Below are positions 1 to 6,400 of a stretch of 37,882 bases of DNA, piece after piece; position 1 is the stretch's first letter, and each line of letters starts with the position of its first letter. Made by a program: the position numbers and the translations under genes. Below the pieces are notes generated by a model that searched no databases, was not told where the DNA came from, and worked only from the letters and a program-made list of their open reading frames with translations. The DNA lies in IMG/VR virus record IMGVR_UViG_3300023223_000311, positions 1 to 37,882 of that record; one strand, 5' to 3'. The stretch comes from a virus.

Positions 1-144
1 CCAGTTGAAGGCCCAAAGGGACTGATAGTAGGCTCTACTCCAACCACAATATCAATATCCCAGATGGTTAAATCTTTATACTGTCCACTGACTTGTTCGC
101 TCGCACCGTTACCGCCTAATAGAATCTCATCATAAGTACCGGTT
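1..144. repeat. Terminal direct repeat, left copy
   Basis: This segment is identical to the last 144 bases of the window. The same reading frame passes through both copies, and joining them gives one uninterrupted gene. It is either the end overlap of an assembled circular genome or a short true terminal redundancy; sequence alone cannot separate the two. Confidence 0.97.
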
Positions 145-1991
145 AATTGAGTGCCTGTTAGTGACCCTGGGGCAATAGGTGTTTCATCGATCGAAACCGT
201 TTGTGTACTTGCTGTCCCCGCCGCACCTAAGACCCGAGTAAATGCCGTCCTGCTGGGTTGAATGCTGGTTTGCTGGCTGTCATTTGAGTATTGGTAATCA
301 AAACCCGCGCCCTGTCGCCTGAGGTCGTTGTCTGCACTAGCACCGGTTAATTTTATTAAATTACCCGTATCAGACATTGCCGCAGCACCCTGAAAGCTAA
401 TACCCATTGACATATTAGCACTGGTAGCTGGTACGTTATCAGCCTGAAATACAACATCTTCTCTTACTCTACTGGCGGAAGCGCCCGCGACAGGAACAGG
501 GAAAGTAGCCTCTTCGTTATGCTCTAGTTGATTTAGGCAAAATTGGCACTTTGAGCCTAAAGGCACTCTGATTTGCAAATTATCATTAAGACCCGCAGCG
601 ATATCTTCAGCTAAAACCTGATCAGTGGTTGTATTTGTAAACGTCACAGCACCCGTAGCTGTAGAATTAACCCTTAATATTGAGTTAACTCCGGTAATAA
701 ATCCAAACAAAGACAAAGCAACGTCACCTGCGGCGAAATTATCGGCATCAATATCTAAAATAGCCTCTCCGGACCCACCTAAATCATTATCAATCTCGTA
801 CATCACTGTACTGACTGCCGATATCTTAGCGGGGAGATTTGTAGTAATTGAGTTGAGCGCTGCACTGACATTGCCCGTTAAGGTCATTCCTGCCTGGTTA
901 TCTGTGGCATTATGATTAGTACAGAGGTTGGTGGTTTGCTTTTCGCGCAATAGCGCAACATCCTGAAATCTGGCCTCTAGCAACGCTTTATACCTCAGCA
1001 GGCCTGAAGTAGTGGGGAACGTTTTTAAATTACCGCTCTCATCAGGCCCTATGGCCGCACCATTACGGACAAAAGTAACAGCGTTCAATCCCTTTAAAAC
1101 CTGAAGGCTTGTGTCTAAAGGGGTGTAGAATTGTGCGCTATCAGGGATTCCGCCTAACGCTAAAGGTTCTTCGAGAATACTTAAATCGTTTGCAACGCCT
1201 GGGAATGGGTTGACGGATACCCATAACTGACCATTGATAAACTCAATTCCTCTAGGTTTATCCAGGGTATCAACTGAAGAGCCTGCTTGCTGGATGTCGT
1301 ATTGCTGGATGCGTTCTTTTGTGATCCAGTCCATTGAGTTGATGTTTTGATTAGAAACGTCTCCGGCACCGGTACCATCGAAACTAATCGCATAGACTGT
1401 AGTGCCTGTATTGGCCAATCCATACCCTGCGCCCACTATCGTGAATGTAAGGTCTGGAGAGCCTGAATAAGCGCCACCTGTTGTAAAATTCGGTGTGTAT
1501 TCGTAGATATCAAAATCATTTGAAGCGCTGCCAACATCCGCTACCAGAAACACACCGGTATTAAGAATGGTTAAGGCGGCGGGGTTAACGTCTACCGTGG
1601 CATCCGGTAGCTGAACAAAGTCAACAAAATCATACTCTTGATTACCAACATTCCAAATCAACTTCCACAGACCGGCTGTATTACTTCCACCTTGGAAATT
1701 ACTCATTACGTAGAGATGATTATCATTGGTGTTATACGCTACCGATTCAATCTCTGCGGCGTCATCGGCTGTAGAAGTGTCCACTGTCCCTACAGTACCG
1801 ACAAAATTAGCCTCGGTCAGGGTTTGGAGTGGAGTTGATGTGTCGGAAAGCGCCGATGCTACAAGGGCAGTACCGCTGGCATCATCAACTTGTACCAAGA
1901 CATTAGCGTCTGGATCAAAGGCGATAGATTCACACTTACCCTGATTGGATGATTTTGACTCTTTGAATATTAGAAATTGATTTAAAGCCAT
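1..1991 (-). CDS. Tail-fibre or minor structural protein, N-terminal 663 codons (gene continues across contig junction)
   Basis: Reading leftward from ATG at 1991, the frame stays open to base 1. It continues after circular joining from 37738 to a TAA at 37687, for 680 codons in all. The start overlaps the stop of the preceding gene (TAATG), implying coupled translation. The N-terminal third has recurring beta-strand-and-turn blocks ('SIAFDPDANVLVQVDD', 'VAYNTNDNHLYVMS', 'PAALTILNTGVFLVAD'), reminiscent of a beta-propeller. The middle contains a short Cys pair (CQFC), and the rest is rich in G, T, S and N as in phage fibres. It is the first large gene of the late operon. The tail or fibre role is inferred from composition and position; no named family was recognised. 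Confidence 0.85.
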   Translation of the reverse strand, partial: MALNQFLIFKESKSSNQGKCESIAFDPDANVLVQVDDASGTALVASALSDTSTPLQTLTEANFVGTVGTVDTSTADDAAEIESVAYNTNDNHLYVMSNFQGGSNTAGLWKLIWNVGNQEYDFVDFVQLPDATVDVNPAALTILNTGVFLVADVGSASNDFDIYEYTPNFTTGGAYSGSPDLTFTIVGAGYGLANTGTTVYAISFDGTGAGDVSNQNINSMDWITKERIQQYDIQQAGSSVDTLDKPRGIEFINGQLWVSVNPFPGVANDLSILEEPLALGGIPDSAQFYTPLDTSLQVLKGLNAVTFVRNGAAIGPDESGNLKTFPTTSGLLRYKALLEARFQDVALLREKQTTNLCTNHNATDNQAGMTLTGNVSAALNSITTNLPAKISAVSTVMYEIDNDLGGSGEAILDIDADNFAAGDVALSLFGFITGVNSILRVNSTATGAVTFTNTTTDQVLAEDIAAGLNDNLQIRVPLGSKCQFCLNQLEHNEEATFPVPVAGASASRVREDVVFQADNVPATSANMSMGISFQGAAAMSDTGNLIKLTGASADNDLRRQGAGFDYQYSNDSQQTSIQPSRTAFTRVLGAAGTASTQTVSIDETPIAPGSLTGTQLTGTYDEILLGGNGASEQVSGQYKDLTIWDIDIVVGVEPTISPFGPST

Positions 1992-2191
1992 TATTCCACC
2001 ATGTTGATTAAACCAGCAAATTCAGCGCCAATAGCACCAAGGAATGCGGTTGAAAGGATGATTATAGCGCGAATGAGTATTTTAGACACCATACTATTAC
2101 GACGGAGTATCCTTGCGGCTGCTCTCCGTTTCTCAGGCTCCATATCTTCCGTTATAGCCTCAATTCCAATTTCAGTATCATCACCGTTCAC
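1991..2191 (-). CDS. Small membrane protein
   Basis: This 66-residue protein has an acidic N-terminus (MNGDDTEIGIEAITEDME), a basic stretch (EKRRAAARILRR) and one hydrophobic helix near residues 40-62 (ILIRAIIILSTAFLGAIGAEFAGLI). The positive residues before the helix suggest N-in topology. Its start lies 11 bases inside the end of the preceding gene, and its stop shares one base with the next start, so it is tightly coupled in the late operon. Function unknown. Confidence 0.75.
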   Translation of the reverse strand: MNGDDTEIGIEAITEDMEPEKRRAAARILRRNSMVSKILIRAIIILSTAFLGAIGAEFAGLINMVE

Positions 2192-2384
2192 TTTCCGCTC
2201 GCTTGATATTGACTCTCAACTTGTGGCGAACTTGCTTGTATCGCACAGGGATATAGCATACGCCCTCATCATCTTCAAATTGATTAGTAGGGTATTCCCC
2301 CTCGTATATGAGATACTTAGATCTTATTTCCTCATCCATCGGAAGCTCGTCACGATTAAGAACGTCCTCTTTTGTGAATTCCAC
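2181..2384 (-). CDS. Hypothetical protein, first gene after the late promoter
   Basis: This 67-residue charged protein begins with GTG at 2384, because an in-frame TAA lies two codons upstream. A purine-rich GGGG stands about 7 bases ahead of the start. It has no membrane segment or recognised motif; the C-terminus is basic (KQVRHKLRVNIKRAESER). It is the first coding sequence downstream of the promoter at 2414-2442. Confidence 0.7.
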   Translation of the reverse strand: MEFTKEDVLNRDELPMDEEIRSKYLIYEGEYPTNQFEDDEGVCYIPVRYKQVRHKLRVNIKRAESER

Positions 2385-2413
2385 GCTTTACCCCATATTT
2401 ATCCATGGAATCT

Positions 2414-2442
2414 ATTATAGCGCAGTTCATAGAGGGTTGTAA
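2414..2442 (-). promoter_or_regulatory. Candidate late promoter (sigma70 type)
   Basis: On the minus strand it has a -35 TTACAA (2442-2437), a 17-base spacer and a perfect -10 TATAAT (2419-2414). It sits in the only sizeable gap ahead of the long leftward structural region and just after the stop of the 2460-2960 gene. Transcription from here would cross the contig junction into the terminase, capsid and tail genes. Confidence 0.75.
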
Positions 2443-2448
2443 TTAGGG

Positions 2449-2466
2449 GTTCAACCCGTTCAACCC
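2449..2466 (-). repeat. Tandem 9-bp repeat upstream of late promoter, candidate activator site
   Basis: The plus-strand 9-mer GTTCAACCC occurs twice head to tail (2449-2457 and 2458-2466). Each unit contains the near-palindrome GGTT-AACC. The pair lies about 40-60 bases upstream of the predicted late start site, next to the -35 box, where an activator would bind. It overlaps the stop codon of the neighbouring gene. The role is inferred. Confidence 0.5.
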
Positions 2467-2960
2467 TTAATGGTTTTGCAGTGATCAAGCCATTTAGCCT
2501 TATCGCCAGCATCAAGGAATGGCTTGACCATCTTTAGAGTAATCATTGCGTTATGGTAATAAGTCACTCCTTCGCCATTTTTACCCCATAAATCTGTGAG
2601 CCCAAAGCAATTAGCAAGTGCCCGAATTGTTGCCCCATGCGCACCTTTTAAGACTTCTTCCCCGTGAGCAAAAATCCAATCGAGGTTTGACTTCATATCC
2701 GCTTCATTTTTGGCTTCTGCCTCCCATTGCTCCAGCAGATCTAATCTATTTGCCTCAATTAGCTCTAGTTGCGGCTCGTGATACCATGATACCTGCCCGC
2801 ACCCTTTAATATGGATACAATATGAGTCAATATCACCGCCTCCATATTCTTCGCTGTAGGTGTACATAACTATCGCCTCACAGTCACTTTCAAAATGGCT
2901 CATCATTGGCCCTAAATCCTTCGCTACTTGTACATGATCGCCTTTATTGTATTTCTGCAT
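2460..2960 (-). CDS. Hypothetical protein, 166 aa
   Basis: It starts at ATG 2960 behind a strong AAGGAG. Residues 1-65 look like a small beta domain (KGDHVQVAKDL, then EAIVMYTY and YCIHIKG), possibly SH3-like. Residues 70-95 form a charged helix. The C-terminal half is alpha-helical and ends in a segment rich in aromatic and Lys residues (YYHNAMITLKMVKPFLDAG). No catalytic motif was recognised. It is the last gene of the small-gene block that begins at 5285. Function unknown. Confidence 0.8.
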   Translation of the reverse strand: MQKYNKGDHVQVAKDLGPMMSHFESDCEAIVMYTYSEEYGGGDIDSYCIHIKGCGQVSWYHEPQLELIEANRLDLLEQWEAEAKNEADMKSNLDWIFAHGEEVLKGAHGATIRALANCFGLTDLWGKNGEGVTYYHNAMITLKMVKPFLDAGDKAKWLDHCKTIKG

Positions 2961-3017
2961 ATCTATTCTCCTTAAATTAGTTTGTTTGCTTAGTGTCTAA
3001 AGCCCTACCTAAGTAAA

Positions 3018-3293
3018 TTACTCGGACAATATTACCGATGCCGGGCCTACTTGCTCGCCCATAAGCGTATTAAAACCAGCTATATAGTGAAGTGAATCGT
3101 GAAGCGCTCTAGATTCTTCAGCCATTCTCTGACACAAAACAACGGCGTACATTGGGTTATGCCCGCACTGATCAGGATGGCAGCAGCCGCCACAAACAGA
3201 GCATCCCTGTGACTCAGTACCATCTATTTTTTGCTGTCTCGCTAATTGAAGATGCTCGATAGCTTTATCGTAATGCGCAACTGTAATTTCCAT
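3018..3293 (-). CDS. Cys-rich hypothetical phage protein
   Basis: I chose ATG 3293 because GGGG lies 9 bases ahead of it. Upstream in-frame Mets at 3302 and beyond have no spaced ribosome site and overlap the preceding gene. After an N-terminal helix, residues 30-45 carry a dense cysteine/histidine cluster (CSVCGGCCHPDQCGH), probably metal-binding. A helical LHDSLHYIAGF region follows. Small phage proteins with a similar HPDQCGHN patch exist, but I know no function for them. Confidence 0.75.
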   Translation of the reverse strand: MEITVAHYDKAIEHLQLARQQKIDGTESQGCSVCGGCCHPDQCGHNPMYAVVLCQRMAEESRALHDSLHYIAGFNTLMGEQVGPASVILSE

Positions 3294-3294
3294 C

Positions 3295-3609
3295 CTATTC
3301 ATCCCCTTTAAGTGTGTTAAGCGCCGCCCGAAACTGCTCAATATACTGCTCTTGCGAGCTGCCCCATGAGTTAACTAAGCATTCTTGCTCTGGCTCATCA
3401 TCTGGATAGTCTTCATCAGGCTCGCCAGCAACCATAAAAAACTCGCGCTCAACTGCGTGTAGATTTTCAGAAAATCTCTTACAGTTACCTATATTGACCT
3501 TTAGGCAGCTGGCTGGTACTTTTTCACCAATACCAAAAATATCCGCAATTTCATTCAATAGGCTTTTTGCTTGGCCCTCTGACATTTCATTAATTGAAAT
3601 ATTGCTCAT
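3295..3609 (-). CDS. Hypothetical acidic protein
   Basis: This 104-residue acidic protein starts at ATG 3609, just after a GAGGGTTAG purine-rich stretch. A helical N-terminus (MSEGQAKSLLNEIADIFGI) is followed by a highly acidic segment (EPDEDYPDDEPEQE) near residues 58-72 and a C-terminal helix (YIEQFRAALNTL). Its stop overlaps the start region of the next gene. Function unknown. Confidence 0.75.
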   Translation of the reverse strand: MSNISINEMSEGQAKSLLNEIADIFGIGEKVPASCLKVNIGNCKRFSENLHAVEREFFMVAGEPDEDYPDDEPEQECLVNSWGSSQEQYIEQFRAALNTLKGDE

Positions 3610-3612
3610 TAT

Positions 3613-3687
3613 CTAACCCTCTTTGATTAATTTTTTAATTTCATCTTTGCTTGTTGCCTCGCCTAACTTGTTTCCTTCTGGACTCAT
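3613..3687 (-). CDS. Possible 24-residue ORF in a 127-bp gap
   Basis: The gap between the 3737 and 3609 genes contains a frame ending at TAG 3613 that reads like a real domain (QPIYIVMSPEGNKLGEA, then SKDEIKKLIKEG). Its only in-frame ATG is at 3687 and would remove the first half. A better-placed ATG, just after the preceding stop, is in another frame. Possible explanations are a non-ATG start, a -1 shift, or a decayed gene. Confidence 0.35.
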   Translation of the reverse strand: MSPEGNKLGEATSKDEIKKLIKEG

Positions 3688-3736
3688 TACTATGTAAATA
3701 GGTTGATCAGTGTGAGGCAGCGTGTCCTTGTTTGTT

Positions 3737-3967
3737 TCATTTCCACCCCTCGGGTATGGGCTTGTCTATCCCTTCAAAATCAAACTCCGACCACTGGGAA
3801 TAGCATTTATTTGACACAAACATTATAAACTGGGCATCAAGTACAAATTGCCCACTTGTACAATGTAAATTAGATTCGTCGTAGTCACACTCGGTTATCT
3901 GTGTATCATCTGGCAAATCTTTTGTAAGCTCTCGAAAATGTCCCAAAGTTAACGTTTCTCTTCTCAT
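3737..3967 (-). CDS. Hypothetical protein, 76 aa
   Basis: The protein is compact (MRRETLTLGHFRELTKDLPDDTQI at the N-terminus), with two Cys residues in CDYDESNLHC and a tryptophan-containing tail (WSEFDFEGIDKPIPEGW). The 'T...F.E..KDLPDDT.I' opening resembles other small phage or plasmid proteins of unknown role. Its start overlaps the stop of the Cys-rich gene upstream by four bases. Confidence 0.75.
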   Translation of the reverse strand: MRRETLTLGHFRELTKDLPDDTQITECDYDESNLHCTSGQFVLDAQFIMFVSNKCYSQWSEFDFEGIDKPIPEGWK

Positions 3968-4173
3968 CGTTCTGCCTCTCTCTTTAGCCCTGCTAGCTCG
4001 CTCCGGTCTCTCTTAATACTTGTTGTTAAAACTTGTATCCGGTCATTACGCTGTTTGATTTCATCCTTAGACTTCTTATTGCAGTACGGGCGACCACAAT
4101 GTGTCTTGCAACTACAGCATGACATTCCACAATGGCAGACAGATAAGCAGTATCTAATTGGCGGCTTTCTCAT
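3964..4173 (-). CDS. Very cysteine-rich small protein, candidate metal binder
   Basis: Nine cysteines and three histidines fall within residues 8-31 (YCLSVCHCGMSCCSCKTHC and then YCN). A basic helical or coiled-coil C-terminus follows (KDEIKQRNDRIQVLTTSIKRD). The spacing is metallothionein-like but matches no family I can name. It overlaps both neighbours by four bases, in a translationally coupled chain. Binding zinc or another metal is inferred from cysteine density. Confidence 0.75.
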   Translation of the reverse strand: MRKPPIRYCLSVCHCGMSCCSCKTHCGRPYCNKKSKDEIKQRNDRIQVLTTSIKRDRSELAGLKREAER

Positions 4174-4355
4174 AGTGCCTCCTTGCTAAAAGGGCACTCT
4201 GTAGCTGCCGCCTCTATTCTCACTGTTAAGTGATCCCGTAGCTTGGTCATACACTCCATAGCTTGATCGAAAGACAGGTCACCGCTGTGCACTTCGCAAG
4301 TCACCACGCCACTATTCAGCGTTACTGTTGCCTCAATCTTAAACTTGGTATTCAT
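4170..4355 (-). CDS. Hypothetical protein, 61 aa
   Basis: The start at ATG 4355 has a strong AAGGAG seven bases upstream. The predicted fold is two beta strands (KFKIEATVTLNSGVVTCEVHSG) followed by a helix (FDQAMECMTKLRDHLTVRIEAA). The pattern resembles small single-domain phage accessory proteins. No function assigned. Confidence 0.75.
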   Translation of the reverse strand: MNTKFKIEATVTLNSGVVTCEVHSGDLSFDQAMECMTKLRDHLTVRIEAAATECPFSKEAL

Positions 4356-4383
4356 ATTATCTCCTTAATTAATAATCATTTAA

Positions 4384-4464
4384 TTAAATATAAGTAGCCT
4401 GAACTATTTCATCATCCCAGCGCTCACCGTTTAAATACGTGGTGGGGTGCATATCCTTAATCAT
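4384..4464 (-). CDS. 26-residue microprotein
   Basis: The start codon overlaps the TGA of the ribbon-helix-helix gene (ATGA). The frame encodes MIKDMHPTTYLNGERWDDEI followed by VQATYI and a TAA. Tight coupling favours translation. The following 28 bases carry the ribosome site of the next gene. Function unknown. Confidence 0.45.
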   Translation of the reverse strand: MIKDMHPTTYLNGERWDDEIVQATYI

Positions 4465-4616
4465 TTAGCTTTGGCTTTGGCGGCCTCTGCGTCAGCAAGA
4501 TACGCTTCTAGCGCTTTCTCTAAATGCCACGTGAAGGTATAGGGAGGGGTTGTAATTCGGTCTAACCGCTTGGATAGCTCAATGTCGAGCCTGAATGTTC
4601 TGCTTACTTTAGTCAT
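4461..4616 (-). CDS. Ribbon-helix-helix (Arc/CopG-like) DNA-binding protein
   Basis: This 51-residue protein has an N-terminal beta strand (VSRTFRLDIEL), then SKRLDRIT, a loop, and helix FTWHLEKALEAYLADAEA. This is the strand-helix-helix order of small Arc/MetJ/CopG-type repressors that bind DNA as dimers through the strand. AAGGAT precedes the ATG. The start overlaps the stop of the Gly-rich gene upstream. It is a candidate regulator of this block or of the late promoter; the target cannot be inferred. Confidence 0.6.
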   Translation of the reverse strand: MTKVSRTFRLDIELSKRLDRITTPPYTFTWHLEKALEAYLADAEAAKAKAK

Positions 4617-4912
4617 ATCGTATCCTTTAGCCATTCGTCTGTTTCTTCTTGAAGCTCTTCGCGGATAGTGGGTTTAGCTTTGGGCTTTGACGGCTCAAAC
4701 TCTCGACCCTGATAAGGCGCGGCGCCCTGACCTTGAGCGATCTGCCCCAGACCAGCAAGACCGCCAAGACCGCCAAGACCGCCAAGGAGGCCCTGCTGCT
4801 GAAAGGGGTCTCCAAACGCCTGCTGCTGTCGCAATCGAGCCATATCTGAAGCACTCCGCATCTCAAGCGCGCTCCTTAGAGCCCTATCATGATCAGCCGT
4901 TCCTCTAGCCAT
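4613..4912 (-). CDS. Gly/Leu/Gln-rich hypothetical protein
   Basis: I chose ATG 4912 because AAGGGTGA lies seven bases upstream; an earlier in-frame GTG lies inside that site. The centre has a low-complexity run of GGL units (residues about 41-55) flanked by Gln-rich patches (RLRQQQAFGDPFQQQG and IAQGQG). The tail is acidic and helical (IREELQEETDEWLKD). In DNA the repeat is a 9-base CCGCCAAGA unit. It may be a linker or scaffold; no function recognised. Confidence 0.7.
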   Translation of the reverse strand: MARGTADHDRALRSALEMRSASDMARLRQQQAFGDPFQQQGLLGGLGGLGGLAGLGQIAQGQGAAPYQGREFEPSKPKAKPTIREELQEETDEWLKDTI

Positions 4913-5285
4913 TAATATCACCCTTCAGCCTTGCGGTTACATTAGGTAAGCGCTCAAGAATCTGGCCGTACATTTCTTTCATGTTCGTCACTTCTGTCTG
5001 CAATCGGTCTTCCATTTTATCGCGGTATTCATCCTTAACTTCAGCAACAGCCTTATCCTTAGCCTGCTCACACTCCATTTCCTTTTTCTTCAGCTCGATC
5101 ACGCCAGCTTCCTTGGACATTTTAACCATGTGCTTAATGTCCTCATCTTCCATTTTTTTCTTGTGCTTCACCTCTGCCAGCTCTTCTTTGGCGCTGGTGG
5201 CTTCTTCCTTGAGCTTTTCAATCTCAACCTCTAAGTCGTTCTTAGTTGTTTCTAACTTGGCAATTTTCTTCTTTGTGTTAAACAT
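4905..5285 (-). CDS. Coiled-coil protein, 126 aa
   Basis: It starts at ATG 5285 behind AAGGAG. Residues 5-110 are an almost continuous heptad-patterned charged helix (KIAKLETTKNDLEVEIEKL, later KEELAEVKHKKKMEDE and MEDRLQTEVTNMKEMYGQI). It is the first gene of the leftward block from the promoter region near 5306-5340. Its length and charge would suit an oligomeric or nucleic-acid-associated role, but nothing specific is supported. Confidence 0.75.
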   Translation of the reverse strand: MFNTKKKIAKLETTKNDLEVEIEKLKEEATSAKEELAEVKHKKKMEDEDIKHMVKMSKEAGVIELKKKEMECEQAKDKAVAEVKDEYRDKMEDRLQTEVTNMKEMYGQILERLPNVTARLKGDING

Positions 5286-5305
5286 ACTCTTTCTCCTTGT
5301 GGGTT

Positions 5306-5340
5306 TTCATACATTGTAATACCTGTATTGACAATAGCAA
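5306..5340 (-). promoter_or_regulatory. Leftward promoter for the 5285-2460 block
   Basis: Two overlapping minus-strand readings are plausible. One is TTGTCA (5334-5329), 17 bases, TATGAA (5311-5306). The other is TTGCTA (5340-5335), 16 bases, TACAAT (5318-5313). The second has the better -10. The TTGTCA box is the complement of the TTGACA used by the rightward promoter, so the two promoters face apart on shared DNA. Confidence 0.5.
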
Positions 5341-5356
5341 GATTTAATTGTACTAT
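5328..5356 (+). promoter_or_regulatory. Near-consensus rightward sigma70 promoter for the structured RNA
   Basis: A perfect -35 TTGACA (5328-5333), a 17-base spacer and TACTAT (5351-5356) predict a start near 5363. No credible coding sequence follows for 1.1 kb; what follows is the chain of nested inverted repeats. This is one of the strongest promoters in the window by consensus. Confidence 0.8.
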
Positions 5357-5362
5357 CTGCCT

Positions 5363-6290
5363 TAATTAGTTGATCGAGCATAGTAAACATAAAGAGCGTT
5401 TGTGCAGGGATGCTACAGAGCCCATGCCAATACTCTTTGGTTTACAGATATTATTAACGGTATGCAGCATCCTATTTACTTCACTGAAGGTGGATCAGAC
5501 CCAGCCCTGCACTTATCACTGCTTTATCCGCGCTCTAACGTTATTAATAATATAGGTCTTAAATATTTAGCCTGGATAACAGTTGCGTTTTCACCAGTGT
5601 CAATTGTTACTGCGTCTAATGGACTGGGAGATGTTATAGGTTGAGAGTGCTGGCGGCTCATATCGTTTTTCAGCGCTCGCGGGTCACAATCGGCATAACC
5701 TGATTCTCAGGGCTTCCTCTCGCTTGCAAGAGGCAACACTCTCACCTATAGCATCTCGGTAGGCGTACCTAAAGTAATTAGGAGGATGTGCTAAGAGGTG
5801 ATTATCCAAGGGTGTTTCACCGAAGCTACGCACCGCCCATTAAATGGTTTTCTCTCTCAACACACCCACATAATTACTTTAGGTAGACAGAATCTGTATT
5901 CGGAATGACACAAAGTAGCAGGCCCGACTGACCTTTTTTACTCCGGCTTCTCACCTTGATTGGCACTAAATAATCTTAGCTCAAGGTTGTATGTGTCACT
6001 TCAAATACAGACTCAGGAAGGCTTAAAGGAGGGATTGTGTCTGAGGCAGGTCTTTAATCGGCGATTTTAATCTGATCTCTCAGAATCCGAACCTTCAGAC
6101 ACAAAAAAGGGCCAATATGTACAAGCCCTAACAGTTGGGGCGGAAATAACAGATATTTGGTAGTATTTACCTTACCTGTTAAAACCTGTACATATTAACC
6201 CTTTCTGCTATTTCCTATCAGCGCTACCAAACGCCTACAAGCACCATCATAGTATTAAACAGTTAAGTGTTCAAGCTGTTTGTGTACTAT
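5363..6290 (+). ncRNA. Candidate large structured noncoding RNA (about 0.9 kb)
   Basis: No supportable gene lies here; the stretch is a chain of closed helices. Pairs seen are 5391-5396/5433-5438, 5448-5457/5544-5553 (10 bp), 5577-5585/5601-5609, 5630-5649/5737-5755 (19 bp, one bulge), 5766-5780/5871-5885 (15 bp perfect), 5893-5912/5992-6011 (about 18 bp), 6035-6051/6091-6104 (14 bp), 6109-6123/6187-6201 and 6249-6262/6276-6290. Several enclose two smaller hairpins, giving three-way junctions: CCTGA-TTC-TCAGG at 5699, TCTGA-TCTC-TCAGA at 6071 and a 7-bp hairpin at 6125-6141. G-T mismatches in the helices (5582/5604, 5634/5751, 6129/6137) are G-U in a rightward transcript and A-C in a leftward one, supporting the plus strand. 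The 3' end is unresolved. GOLLD- or ROOL-type phage RNAs are the nearest known analogues, but identity is unproven. Confidence 0.7.
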
Positions 6291-6295
6291 TAACC

Positions 6296-6367
6296 CTTAT
6301 CCGCCTTATTGGGGTCTATTGGGGCTTATCCTCCCGTAGCTCTCCGCGAATACTCCGATAGCTCTCC
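6296..6367 (+). repeat. Phased short direct repeats (iteron- or operator-like)
   Basis: TATTGGGG occurs at 6307 and 6317, exactly 10 bases apart, and is flanked by CTTATCC at 6296 and 6325. TAGCTCTCC occurs at 6337 and 6359, 22 bases apart. The one- and two-turn spacing puts the copies on one DNA face. They lie between the RNA region and the promoter for 6473, so they are candidate regulator or replication-initiator sites. Confidence 0.45.
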
Positions 6368-6379
6368 ACCATATAAAGT

Positions 6380-6400
6380 TGGGCGGAAAGTTTTCGCCCA
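6380..6400 (+). terminator. GC-rich hairpin, possible transcript end
   Basis: The stem TGGGCGGAA/TTTCGCCCA has 9 bp with one G-U pair and a triloop. It is followed by GAATAAG and a TA-repeat palindrome (GTATATATAC, 6407-6416) rather than a U-tract, so intrinsic termination is uncertain. It may instead be an RNA 3'-end stabiliser or part of the control region for the genes that follow. Confidence 0.35.

Noticed and set aside
2001-2420. Rightward 139-codon frame opposite the small late genes
   Set aside because: Exact antisense of two coupled leftward genes that have starts, stops and a promoter in order; composition looks like a shadow.
4730-4800. Tandem CCGCCAAGA units considered as a CRISPR or regulatory repeat
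   Set aside because: They lie in frame in a gene and encode a GGL low-complexity run; too short and without spacers for CRISPR.
4981-5319. Rightward Ser/Phe-rich 112-codon frame
   Set aside because: Mirror of the coiled-coil gene (Lys/Glu codons read backward as Phe/Ser/Leu); no start signal.
5370-5644. Two short rightward frames of 61 and 80 codons at the start of the gene-free region
   Set aside because: Atypical protein composition, no ribosome site, and they lie across conserved-looking RNA helices; treated as part of the structured RNA.
5363-6290. tRNA genes or a pRNA within the structured region
   Set aside because: No cloverleaf with CCA-type acceptor or TψC signature was found, and domain sizes do not match the phi29 pRNA; a tRNAscan search would settle it.
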